Positions 13,949 through 22,565 of a stretch of 64,000 bases of DNA are shown here, piece by piece (within the stretch, counting starts at the first letter, position 1; each line of letters starts with the position of its first letter). Origin of the DNA: CBDCUW01 sp963734865 (lineage in GTDB: Bacteria > Planctomycetota > Planctomycetia > Pirellulales > Pirellulaceae); NCBI GenBank assembly GCA_963734865.1, contig CAVTIV010000020.1, positions 1-64,000 of the forward strand, read 5' to 3'. The position numbers and the translations under genes are program-made. The notes under the pieces are model-generated. The model was given only the letters and a program-made list of their open reading frames with translations. It was not told where the DNA came from and ran no database searches.

Positions 13949-13976
13949 CCTGTGGTCGATGATCCGCTCGTGCCCG
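13924..13976 (+). repeat. Possible decayed last attC-like site
   Basis: CGACGAGCACTGGACATCG (left) faces CGATGATCCGCTCGTGCC (right) around the stop codon of cassette 18. The outer triplets AAC/GTT read AGC/GCT. It may mark the old right end of the array; a plain hairpin is the alternative. Confidence 0.35.
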
Positions 13977-14126
13977 GTATCTTGAAAGCCACATCGGTTA
14001 CCGGACAATTGGATGCACTGGATCCGGCGGCCGGGTCGGATTCCAATGAAGAACGACCACCGCCGGCCCTGTGACGCGCGACGTCACGCAGGTGAATCCA
14101 CCACATCCGTATGTCCTGTCACTTCC

Positions 14127-14573
14127 TTGAGCAATACGCCGAACCCATACGAATCGCCAGCAGCGGTTGACGAACATGAATCCTGGTGGACGAAACTGCG
14201 CAAAGGGTTTCAAGCCACGCCAACCATGCGCGTCCCCGTTTTTGCGAACGGCGACGCGATCATCTGCGATGGCGTGGCGTTCTTTATTGACCCCGAAGAT
14301 CCTTCCGTCGCATACGCCGCATCGCCGTCGGCCGAGCACAGTGAACGACGCATGAACCTGATTGTTGCGGAAGTGATTCGTGTCTTGCCGGCCTTTCTAA
14401 CGGAGTATCCTGAGCTGCGACCGCAATTGGCTGGCCGTAAACTATCGATCCGAATGATCGACAACTACACCGACACGCAAGCTGTCTTCCGTCGCGAACT
14501 TGCGTTGGAGTGGGATATTTTGAACGCGGTACTGTCTGATCGCCCCGATGACGAACCCGATGACTTCGCCTAG
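14127..14573 (+). CDS. Hypothetical protein with NPYESP N-terminus
   Basis: A protein of about 149 residues starting at a TTG (14127) that gives SNTPNPYESPAAVDEHESWW, a planctomycete-style N-terminus. The rest (FANGDAIICDGVAFFIDPED and VIRVLPAFLTEYPEL) is a compact soluble domain with no motif I know. The NPYESP start is normally followed by a membrane region, which is missing here. The gene may therefore be a fusion of such an N-terminus with another domain, or the start could be the ATG at 14227 (MRVPVFANG). It sits between the array and tRNA-Cys and has no clear attC-like site behind it, so I do not count it as a cassette. Confidence 0.5.
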   Translation: MSNTPNPYESPAAVDEHESWWTKLRKGFQATPTMRVPVFANGDAIICDGVAFFIDPEDPSVAYAASPSAEHSERRMNLIVAEVIRVLPAFLTEYPELRPQLAGRKLSIRMIDNYTDTQAVFRRELALEWDILNAVLSDRPDDEPDDFA

Positions 14574-14628
14574 CCTGGCCCGAGGCCTTCTGATTCGGTG
14601 ATCAGAAATTCAGTAAATTTGCCTGAAG

Positions 14629-14701
14629 AGGCGACGGTGGGATTCGAACCCACGAATAATGGATTTGCAATCCATCGCCTTAGCCGCTTGGCCACGTCGC
14701 C
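14629..14701 (-). tRNA. tRNA-Cys (GCA)
   Basis: The minus strand reads GGCGACGTGGCCAAGCGGCT at the 5' end, an anticodon loop TTGCAAA (anticodon GCA, Cys), and the T-arm GTGGGTTCGAATCCCAC. The acceptor stem GGCGACG/CGTCGCC pairs fully, and the discriminator base is U, as expected for tRNA-Cys. CCA is not encoded. It borders the right side of the cassette region. Confidence 0.95.
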
Positions 14702-14852
14702 TTTTGTTTGCGCAACCTAGGAAAAGGTTGGCGAACAGTCAAGATCGGCAGTTTTCGGTCGATCGTCCCTCTCTGCCGGTTACTCCGGTAGTATCGGCGT
14801 GCCAGCGGTTCCACTTGACCGGACGTTGGCAGAAAAGAGGAGGTTCGGGGTT

Positions 14853-14911
14853 TTCCCGCCGACCCGCCTTGGTGGTTGCTCGCCACACGAATAAGGTTTC
14901 CCGCCGACCCG
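14853..14911. repeat. Short direct repeat TTCCCGCCGACCCG
   Basis: TTCCCGCCGACCCG occurs at 14853-14866 and 14898-14911, about 30 bases apart, between the kinase stop and tRNA-Cys. It is of unknown meaning and may be part of a dispersed genomic repeat. Confidence 0.6.
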
Positions 14912-14924
14912 TTTTCGCGTGGGG

Positions 14925-16430
14925 CTAGAACGTGCCCAGCGGTCGGCGGTCGACGCCCGCGAGCAGTTGCAGCAGTGCGGCACGCAATTCGCGAACCTTC
15001 AGCGGTAGGGCCAGGAGTTTGCGGTTGGGTCCCCGGCGGGCCTGAGCGATGATTTTGGTCTGTCGACTGTCGGCCATCAGGATCGCCGGAATCTCGCAAG
15101 TGTGTTCGTCGTTGGCGAATTTGTTGAATGCTTCCAAAGCGAGATTTCCCAATTCTGCGGCTCCGAAGATCACGCAGTCGGCAGGAGTGCCGCCTTCGTC
15201 GTTGAATCGGCTGAGGGCTCGATTGGGGTCGGAGATCACGAGCACGCGGTATCCGCGAGACTTCAGCCGCTCACGGACGGCATTCTGCAACGCAGCTTTC
15301 GATTCGACCAGCATCACGATGTATCCCTCACCTTCATTGGTCGGAATATCGTCATCTTCGGGTTGCTCGGTCGTGTTGTTGCCGGAGTCGAAATCTCGTC
15401 GCAATCGGTGTCCACCCTCGAGAATCTCGATTGCTTTCTTGACTTCGGCCTGAAGTGCGGCGGCTGATTGGATTCTCTTGTCGGGATTGAATTCCATGCA
15501 CCGTTGAACGATCTGATTGGCGACACTTGGTACATCGGGGACTCGTTCATGCAGCGGAACGACCTCTTGAAAACGGGATACATTCAATCGCTGCAGCCGG
15601 TCACGCGTTTCCGTCAGTGCGGGTTCACCGGCGAGCATGTGATAGAGCATATTACCGGCAAAATAAATGTCGCTCCGTGGATCGTCTTTGCGAACCCCTG
15701 TGCCGCGTTCCAGCGCGGCATAGTCGATTGCACGAGCGTTGGGGCAGTCGGCCATCTTTTCGGGGTTGTTGCGATCGGTCAGTGCCGCCAAACCGAAGTC
15801 AACGAGCTTGGCTTTCCCTTCGGATGAAATCAATACGTTGGAAAGCTTCAAGTCACGATGCGCGATACCAAAGGATGATGCATACGCCAAGCCGGATGAG
15901 ACTTCGTACATCAGACGAAGTGCCAGGTCGGCGGGCAATCGGCCGCGGACACGCACCAGTTCGCGAAGCGTTTGGCCTTCGACGAACTCCATCGCCAAGA
16001 ACGGATTTCGGACATCCGGAACCACTTCGATGATGCTGACGATGTGTGGATGCCGGAGCTTGAGACCCATTCGACCTTCACGAAGGAACTGCTCCAACTC
16101 CCTCACTTCGTCGCGAAATCGCTTTCGCAAAACCTTGACGGCAAAAACCTGGCCATCTTTTTCGGCGCGGTAGACTCGCGCGAACGTACCGGCGCCGATC
16201 ACATACAAAACTTTATAGTCGCCGTAGAAATACCCCTGTCGATCTCCTTTGAGAATTTTTTCGGTTTGCAGGGTCGTGACGATGCCGCGGCGCTGCATGA
16301 CGGCGATCACATCGTCCAGCCCAGCCTCTGCTCCACCCAACTCGCCCATCGCCTGATCGACAACTCGGTGGTCGGCAAGCCCGAGGTCCGATATTCGCTG
16401 CGCGAATTGATCCGGAGTCAGCGTTTCCAT
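14925..16430 (-). CDS. Ser/Thr protein kinase with C-terminal pseudo-receiver domain
   Basis: A 501-residue protein. An N-terminal helical region (1-70) leads into a full Hanks-type kinase domain: glycine loop GAGTFARV (79-86), lysine in FAVKVLRK, catalytic HRDLKLSN (191-198) and DFGL (211-214). From about residue 375 the sequence (YIVMLVESKAALQNAVRERL, YRVLVISDPNRAL, DCVIFGAAEL) follows a CheY-like receiver fold. However, the acidic pocket is replaced (VES for the usual V/DD) and the phospho-acceptor position reads FGAAEL, so it is probably a pseudo-receiver used for binding. I chose the ATG at 16430 (METLTPDQF); the frame runs upstream without resemblance. No transmembrane segment is seen, so it is cytoplasmic. 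Confidence 0.85.
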   Translation of the reverse strand: METLTPDQFAQRISDLGLADHRVVDQAMGELGGAEAGLDDVIAVMQRRGIVTTLQTEKILKGDRQGYFYGDYKVLYVIGAGTFARVYRAEKDGQVFAVKVLRKRFRDEVRELEQFLREGRMGLKLRHPHIVSIIEVVPDVRNPFLAMEFVEGQTLRELVRVRGRLPADLALRLMYEVSSGLAYASSFGIAHRDLKLSNVLISSEGKAKLVDFGLAALTDRNNPEKMADCPNARAIDYAALERGTGVRKDDPRSDIYFAGNMLYHMLAGEPALTETRDRLQRLNVSRFQEVVPLHERVPDVPSVANQIVQRCMEFNPDKRIQSAAALQAEVKKAIEILEGGHRLRRDFDSGNNTTEQPEDDDIPTNEGEGYIVMLVESKAALQNAVRERLKSRGYRVLVISDPNRALSRFNDEGGTPADCVIFGAAELGNLALEAFNKFANDEHTCEIPAILMADSRQTKIIAQARRGPNRKLLALPLKVRELRAALLQLLAGVDRRPLGTF

Positions 16431-16728
16431 CAGTGAATCAAAGTGCGAAAAGAGGAATCGAGAGGAGTTGGGACACAACAATTCGGCCGCCGGTGACCTA
16501 CCTGCACACCCGTCTCGGGGATCAGGGAACTCTGCCATCAGCGAGATCCATTGTCGCTCATTCTACACGCGTGCACCAGAAGCGACTGCCGAACCTTGCA
16601 AGGAGGGCCGGAAACGGGCGGCTAGCCGGAAACCGCAGATCCTAAAACCGTTGCAAATGGCCTGACGCCTAGGCACGGTCTGGGAAATCCGGCGGCACAG
16701 CTGGGCAGTGCCGGTTTTCGCGAAGCCG
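16431..16728. other. Intergenic region upstream of the kinase gene
   Basis: About 300 bases without a recognisable gene, RNA or strong hairpin. It should hold the promoter of the kinase gene on the minus strand, but no confident -35/-10 pair can be picked out. Confidence 0.4.
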
Positions 16729-17100
16729 TCAGTTCAGCAGCTTTTCCAGAGCGGAAAGGGCGTTTCGGGTTTCGCCGAACCCGCCCATTTCGTTCACGAT
16801 CCGTTTGACCTTCAGCAACGAATCGATGGAGTACTCAAGCGAAGCGGCCGGGGAAGAGTCACCGCGACCGGCGGGACGACCGCGTCGCACCGTTTTCGTG
16901 CCTGGCGGGCGGCCAGGTTTGCCAACGGTCGCATTCTCTTTCGATTTGGAGCGAATGGTGCTGACGAAGCCAGCTGATACGGTGATTCGCTTTTTCTGTA
17001 ACGCGGCAACGACTTGCTTTGGCTTGGCGTCCGGATGGGCAGCGTAATAATCGCGAATCGCTTCTGATTTGTTGGGGGCACCAGACTTCTTTCTTGCCAT
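16729..17100 (-). CDS. Small basic protein, conserved planctomycete type
   Basis: A 123-residue protein starting MARKKSGAPNKSEAIRDYYA. The first 60 residues (AHPDAKPKQVVAALQKKRIT, VSAGFVSTIRSKSK) have the shape of a small helix-turn-helix or SAP-like DNA-associated module. They are followed by a Lys/Arg/Pro/Gly linker (GKPGRPPGTKTVRRGRPAGR) that contains AT-hook-like GRP motifs, and a C-terminal helix pair (VKRIVNEMGGFGETRNALSA). A nucleoid or DNA-binding role is inferred, not shown. The start at 17100 was preferred because the longer upstream frame lacks similar character. Confidence 0.6.
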   Translation of the reverse strand: MARKKSGAPNKSEAIRDYYAAHPDAKPKQVVAALQKKRITVSAGFVSTIRSKSKENATVGKPGRPPGTKTVRRGRPAGRGDSSPAASLEYSIDSLLKVKRIVNEMGGFGETRNALSALEKLLN

Positions 17101-17260
17101 CGAAAATACCTTTCCTGGTGATGGAACTTGCAACCGAAATGACAAACTCTGAAGCAAATTCGATGACGACGCTGATCGAGCCGTCTGTGAATCTGCGATC
17201 CGCGATTGTTGTCAATCATATCGAACGTTTGCGATGGTGTTCGGGCAGGATGACCCACAT

Positions 17261-19240
17261 TTACATTCTGGGAACCACTGCGATTCCTAATAGAGAGAGT
17301 CCCAATCGCAATACCCGTCCGCAGAGGGTGACGAGCACCAATCGTGTCGTCCGGATGGCTTCGGACTCCGCGCGAAGGACGTGGCAATTCTCATTGAATA
17401 TCGAATAGATTTTTGCCGTTTCCAACAGGTAGTCGACCAGTTGGTTGGGTGCATAGTCTTGATGAACCGCTTTCAATGCCTCTTCCAAGCGAAGCAACAT
17501 CAGGGCCAGTGCTCGCTCGGCTGGGTGGGTCAATTGAATCGGGAATTCTCCGGCCGATGCGATCACTTCGGCTTCGGTCGTTCCCGCCTTTTGAAGAATC
17601 CCCTGCGTTCGGGTATAGGAATACTGGACGTAGGCGGATGTATTTCCATCCAACGCGACCATTTTTTTCAGGTTGAATTGATAGTCGCTCGTTCGATGGT
17701 GGGACAGATCGGCAAATTTGATGGCCCCGATTCCAACAACCTCGGCAATTCGCTGTTGTTCGGATTGCTCCATCGGCGGATCAAAATTCGCGAGCCGCTC
17801 GGGGACACAAACGACCTGCTGGGCCCTTTCCACCGCGTCATCCAACAAGCTCTCCAAACCGATCAGCGAACCACTTCGCGTTTTCATCGGTCGACCATCC
17901 TCACCGAGCACGGTACCAAAATTCACATGAACCAGTTTGACCTTTCCCAGGCCGAATCGATCCGCCACCGCAAACAGTTTTTCAAAGTGCTCGCTTTGTC
18001 GGGTATCAACGACATATAAGATTTCGGCCGGATCGAACTCGCTGAGTCGGTATTTCAGCGTTGCCAGATCGGTGGTCGCATAGAGATAAGCACCATCCTG
18101 CTTGCGGACGATCATGGGGGCATCAAAGCCGGCCAGGAACACACAGATCGCACCGTCGCTCTCGCTGGCCAATCCGAGTTTTTCCAAGTCCGAGACCACA
18201 TCTGCCAGCATCGGGTGATAAAAACTCTCGCCCAAAGTATGGTCAAACTGAACATTCAATCGCCGGTAGATTCGGTCGATCTCATCCTTGCAATGAGGCA
18301 TAAACTTTTGCCACAGGGCGACGTTTTCCCGGTCACCCTGATGAAGCTTGACCGTTTCGTTGAGCACGTCCGAATCGATCGTCGGATGGGCGAGCGCCTT
18401 CTGGTACAAACCGGGATCCGACTGGACATCGTGGATCTTCTGCCGGCAAGAATCGAGTTGGGCATCAAGTGCTGTCAGCTTGCGTTGGGCAGCGGTGACG
18501 GCCTTTTTCTTCTTTTTTGCATCTTTGGGATCGGCTGCGTCCGCTTCCGCCGTTGCCAGGTCGAGCGATTCTTGGGCCTCGGAAACCTTCTGTTCGATCG
18601 ATGGAATGTCGGCGATCGCCTTGCGGTATTCGACCAGCTGTGTGACCAATCGATACAGTTTGGTCAACTCGGGCACCGGATCGGATTCGACCACAGCGGG
18701 ATCGCCGAAATGTTTGTAGCCATAAATGATGGTCCCAAACTGAGTGCCCCAGTCACCGAGATGGTTATCGGTGATCGTCTTGTATCCGAGAAACTTTAGC
18801 GTGCGAGCCAGCGCGTCACCGATCACGGTGCTTCGGATATGCCCGACATGCATCGGTTTGGCCACGTTGGGCGAAGAATAGTCGATAACAATCGTTTTTT
18901 CGTTATCGATGCGGCTGACCAAACAACGTTCATCGCCGAGCATCTGCAGCAAGCACTCGGTGATGAAGGATTCACGGAGAGTCAGGTTGATGAAGCCATT
19001 GACGATTTCAGGTGGCTTACAGATGTCACCCACTTTCAAGCGGTCAACGATCTGCGCGGCAACTGCGGCGGCGTCTTTGGATCCGAGCTGCTTCGACAGC
19101 GGCATCGCGCAGTTGGCCTGGTAGTCACCATGAGCAGGATTCGACGTCGGGCGGATCATCCGAGCAAGACGCGTGGGGTCATCCGATAGCTCCGCCAGGG
19201 CGACCTCGAATCGTTCTTGCAGCAAGTTTGGAATGTGCAT
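17261..19240 (-). CDS. argS: Arginyl-tRNA synthetase
   Basis: A 659-residue class I synthetase that charges tRNA-Arg in the cytoplasm. The N-terminal tRNA-binding domain is followed by SSPNVAKPMHVGHIRSTVIG, which carries the HIGH signature as HVGH. The KMSK-like loop region is GRPMKTRSG, and the C-terminal anticodon-binding domain is present. At about residues 220-270 an insertion rich in Glu, Ala and Lys (QESLDLATAEADAADPKDAK, then KKKKAV) forms a probable coiled coil within the catalytic part; it explains the length, which exceeds typical bacterial enzymes of about 560 residues. The gene begins 11 bases after the rsfS stop, so the two form an operon. Confidence 0.95.
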   Translation of the reverse strand: MHIPNLLQERFEVALAELSDDPTRLARMIRPTSNPAHGDYQANCAMPLSKQLGSKDAAAVAAQIVDRLKVGDICKPPEIVNGFINLTLRESFITECLLQMLGDERCLVSRIDNEKTIVIDYSSPNVAKPMHVGHIRSTVIGDALARTLKFLGYKTITDNHLGDWGTQFGTIIYGYKHFGDPAVVESDPVPELTKLYRLVTQLVEYRKAIADIPSIEQKVSEAQESLDLATAEADAADPKDAKKKKKAVTAAQRKLTALDAQLDSCRQKIHDVQSDPGLYQKALAHPTIDSDVLNETVKLHQGDRENVALWQKFMPHCKDEIDRIYRRLNVQFDHTLGESFYHPMLADVVSDLEKLGLASESDGAICVFLAGFDAPMIVRKQDGAYLYATTDLATLKYRLSEFDPAEILYVVDTRQSEHFEKLFAVADRFGLGKVKLVHVNFGTVLGEDGRPMKTRSGSLIGLESLLDDAVERAQQVVCVPERLANFDPPMEQSEQQRIAEVVGIGAIKFADLSHHRTSDYQFNLKKMVALDGNTSAYVQYSYTRTQGILQKAGTTEAEVIASAGEFPIQLTHPAERALALMLLRLEEALKAVHQDYAPNQLVDYLLETAKIYSIFNENCHVLRAESEAIRTTRLVLVTLCGRVLRLGLSLLGIAVVPRM

Positions 19241-19251
19241 CGTGCCAGCAG

Positions 19252-19782
19252 CTAAGCGTCGATACCGAGTTCGGAAAGCGGTACCCGAGTGCCGTCAGCC
19301 CAAAGTGATTCCAAATCGTAGAATTCGCGAGTTTCCTCGTCGAACAAATGGATCACGACGCTGCCGTAGTCCAAAACGATCCAGCGACTCTCTTCGTAGC
19401 CCTCGATTCCCATTCGGTGATCACCGAGCTCCTTTTCTAGCCGGTCATCGATTTGTTCGCTAATGGCGTGCAGCTGACGCCGGCTGGTCCCGGTGGCCAG
19501 GACAAAGAAGTCGAATTCTGCCGATTGACCGCTGACGTCCAGCACGATCACGTTGGTGCCGTTGTTGTCCAACGCGACCCGCGCCGCCGCCGCCGCCAAT
19601 TTGCGGCCATCTTCCATTCCATAGGGACGAATCGCGCGGGAGGGCGCGACCATCGGATTGGTCGCGAAGGTCGGATTGGGGGGGGCGGCTGCATCGGGCA
19701 GAGCGGCGGCGTCGGCCTCCACAGTTGACGTTTCCACTTCAGTTTCGTTGGGTTCGGAGAGGGATTCGGATTCTTCGCTCAT
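19252..19782 (-). CDS. rsfS: Ribosomal silencing factor RsfS (YbeB/Iojap)
   Basis: A 176-residue protein. The conserved core lies in the C-terminal 115 residues (VIVLDVSGQSAEFDFFVLAT, then GTSRRQLHAISEQIDDRLEK, ESRWIVLDYGSVVIHLFDEE and FYDLESLWADG), all hallmarks of RsfS. RsfS binds ribosomal protein L14 and blocks subunit joining under nutrient limitation. The N-terminal 60 residues are an acidic, alanine/proline-rich extension not found in short homologues; the ATG at 19782 was chosen because the frame further upstream is unlike protein. It is followed closely by argS. Confidence 0.93.
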   Translation of the reverse strand: MSEESESLSEPNETEVETSTVEADAAALPDAAAPPNPTFATNPMVAPSRAIRPYGMEDGRKLAAAAARVALDNNGTNVIVLDVSGQSAEFDFFVLATGTSRRQLHAISEQIDDRLEKELGDHRMGIEGYEESRWIVLDYGSVVIHLFDEETREFYDLESLWADGTRVPLSELGIDA

Positions 19783-19971
19783 GCGTGAGAGTCTAATGTT
19801 TTTGCCCGACTTGTCACACGTGGCTGTCGACGGGCCCGTTTTTGCCGTGCGGCGAGGTTGCCGCTGGATATCCTGATTCCGCAGACCGGCAGACCGGGCA
19901 GGGCCCGCCCGAGATGACAAGGTTGGAGCGTCCCGAGTTCACCGGCTCGGGGAACATCGCTGTGGAAGGAT

Positions 19972-22414
19972 CTACTTTTTCTTTTTCCCGTTCGGCCGGC
20001 GACGCTTGTTGGGCCGCTCGGCGGGGTCTTCCACTTTGCTGACCTGTTGACGAATTCGGTCTGCCAGGGAGAGGTTTTTCTTCGCCGTGGGTGTTGCCGT
20101 GCCTTCAAGCACCGCGGCATCGAAATGCGGCTTGTTGGGCAGCGTTTTCTTGACCAATATCCGCTCGCAAATCCCCCACAAACTGCTGGTGATGAAGTAG
20201 ATGCACAAACCGGCCGGAACACGGAAAAAGAACAAACCCATCATCAGCGTCATGACGCTCATCATCTTCTGGGTCATCGCCGTTTGCTCGTCGGTCGCCG
20301 GCGGCATGAACATCTTCTGCTGCGCCAAAAACAGGGCGACCACGATCACCGGCAGGATGTTGAAGTAGGGACCGAGCCATCCGGTGCCACGGCCCGAGAG
20401 ATAGTCCCAGAGCCAATCGCCCCAATAGTAAAGCATATCGGGGCCAGCCAAATTGGAGGCCCAGCTGGTCCAGGAGAAGACCGCTTTCTGGCGAAGTTCG
20501 ATATCAACCGACAACGCCCGATAGAGTCCGATGAAAATTGGCAGCTGCAAGAACATCGGTAAACAACCGGCCAGCGGGTTAAAGCCGACCCGCTGTTGGA
20601 GTTCGCGCTGAGCCTTCAGCCGCGCTTCCATGTCGTCCTTGTACTGTTCGGCAATCTTTTTCAACTCGGGCGCGAGTTCCTGCATCCGTTGCGCATTGAC
20701 GGCTGCCTTGCGAGACAGCGGGAACATGCAACCGCGAACGATCACCGTCAAGATAATGATCGCCAGCGCGTAACTTCCGATTCCCGCGAGAACGTGCAAC
20801 AGGCTCGCGAGGAATTTTGCAAATAGGGAAAACCAACCATAATAAATGCAGTCGCCGAGCCCGTACTGGGCAAGCAATTCGGGCTGTTTGGGACCGGCAA
20901 AGAACCGCAATTCTGTACGCAGCGATTTTCCTGGTGCGATTTCCGCGATGGCGCTATCGAGAAAGAACGTGCAGTTCACGGCACGTTCCTGATGGCGTTT
21001 GATGGCGTTGGGATCGGCGACCAGGCCTGCCGAAGCGCGGCGAAACGTGGTCAGCGAAGTCGCGCCGAGCGGCGGCACGTAGCCGACGGTGAAGTATTGA
21101 GCGTCGACGCAGATGTAGTTCAAGTTTCGAGATGCGTCGTCGCCGTCGGGGGCGAAAATGGTCTGGTGCGGCGTTTTGGGTTCATTCTTTGCCCGTTTCA
21201 AAAGCTCGTATCCGCTGATCAGCTCGTGATCATCGGCAGCCGTGCTGTAGACCACGTCGCGCACTGGCGCCGCTAAAATTGGGGCTGATCTTGTTGCTGT
21301 ACCACCATCCTTCCAGGGTCAGACCGTTCGCACCTTCCAACCGATAAGCCAAATCCTGGGGCTTGTCCGAGAGGTTTTCCACCTCGACGACCATGTCGAT
21401 GGCATAGCTCGATTTTTCCAGCGAATAGCTGCGGTGCAAGCGAACGGCTTGGCCGCCGATTGCGGCCATTTCTTGGGCCGATAGCTCCACCGAAAAGTCC
21501 GCCCTCTGAATCTCGGCGTCGCTCTTGTTCTCGAACGACCAAATCATCTCGGCCGGATTTTTGATTCCGGAGATCGCATCATTGCCGGCCGCGATCCCCT
21601 TGCGATTGACTTGTCCCAGCGTCATCAAACACGACAGCCGTGAAAGGTTGCCGACAATCTGGTCATCACCGCCATCACGAGCCAATCGAACCAAATCGAG
21701 GGGATGTTGGGTCAGCTTCGCCGTCAGCACGATCGGCGGACCGGGGGGCGGCTGCGGCTGCGGATCTTGATTTTCAGGAGGCGTCTTGCTGGCGGTGCCC
21801 CGCAACACCTCGATGCTGATCTCGTCGCCCGGTTGGGTGTTCAATAGCGCCTGGTCGAGACCCTTGCGATCAACGACCACCTTGCCGGCAATCGCGACAA
21901 TGATGTCGCCAACTTGAATGCCGGCAACATCCGCCGGGGTGCCTGGTCCGACAACATTGACCTTCACGCCGTCAACCTGTTCGGCCGGTTCGCTCGCAAA
22001 GTAGCCAAGGTAACCATCGCGGACATCGACCCGCCGGTACTTGAGCGACCCATCGTTTTCTCGCTCGGTCAACTCGATACGTTCGACTCCGCCACCCAAG
22101 GTGCTGAGCGTCACGAGCATGAAGTGGCCCGATTCCTGATCCATCGAACCGAGCGTTCGCCACTCCGCTTGGCCGGGCCTCTCGACGGCCAATGGCGGCT
22201 TGGCCGGTTGATCGGCAGATGGCGGTGGTGGCTCGCCGTCGCCCTCTGCCGGCTCGCCGCCATCGACCAGATCATCGCCGGCATCAGCGACCTCGCCAGC
22301 TGCCGGTTTGGCCGCTGGTAGCTGCGGCGGCGGAACGAACATGATCCGCAGCGCCATGTAAACGAAGAAGAACGCCGTCGAAGCGACGATGAACGTGAGC
22401 AGACGACGTTCCAC
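19972..22414 (-). CDS. yidC: Membrane protein insertase YidC with inserted PDZ domain; frameshift in the middle
   Basis: The N-terminal half (22414 to about 21268) starts with a GTG giving VERRLLTFIVASTAFFFVYM, the usual first membrane segment, and then the periplasmic domain. At about residues 175-235 it contains a PDZ-like module (NVVGPGTPADVAGIQVGD, then VVDRKGLDQALLNTQPGDEI), which is unusual for YidC. The C-terminal half (about 21264 to 19972) has the insertase core (YALAIIILTVIVRGCMFPLS, QQRVGFNPLAGCLPMFLQLP) and a basic tail. The frames join near 21268, where one base is extra (or two are missing) between SPNF and APVRDVVYST. YidC is normally essential, so a sequence error is likely; if real, the cell would need another copy or frameshifting. 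Confidence 0.88.
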
Positions 22415-22565
22415 GACCAACCCGTGATTTGAGATGAAATGGGCGATTACCCAAACGATTGGGCAGATCAACGCGCGAAAAACGGCGCACAACAACCCGC
22501 ACTGTCAGAGCCAATAGTGGAGTATTCTGCCGACCAATTCAAATCTTGGGAAGGCGAAGGACAAT

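Larger units (their letters stand above)
2480..13976 (+). other. Integron-like gene-cassette array without integrase (CALIN)
   Basis: About 18 gene units follow one another, each closed by an imperfect inverted repeat of 50-105 bp directly after or overlapping the stop codon. The repeats share outer ends of type GGCGAAC / GCAGAAC / CCATAAC (left) and the complementary GTTCGCC / GTTCTGC / GTTATGG (right). Their inner arms, such as GGTCGCCCGGTTA or GATCTATG..GGCACG, recur among sites while the cassette bodies are unrelated. This is the one-gene-one-attC layout of integron cassettes. The toxin-antitoxin pair is the clearest exception to the shared strand, as is common for such cassettes. No IntI gene or attI is recognisable in this window. 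Folding and covariance checks could not be run here. Confidence 0.72.

Noticed and set aside
2945..13976. The palindromes as ordinary intrinsic terminators
   Set aside because: They lack a following T-run in most cases, have large loops and bulges, and share complementary AAC/GTT ends, which fits attC rather than terminators.
14013..14126. Upstream extension of the NPYESP protein to 14013
   Set aside because: The extra residues are Arg/His-rich and unlike the planctomycete N-terminus that begins at the TTG codon at 14127.
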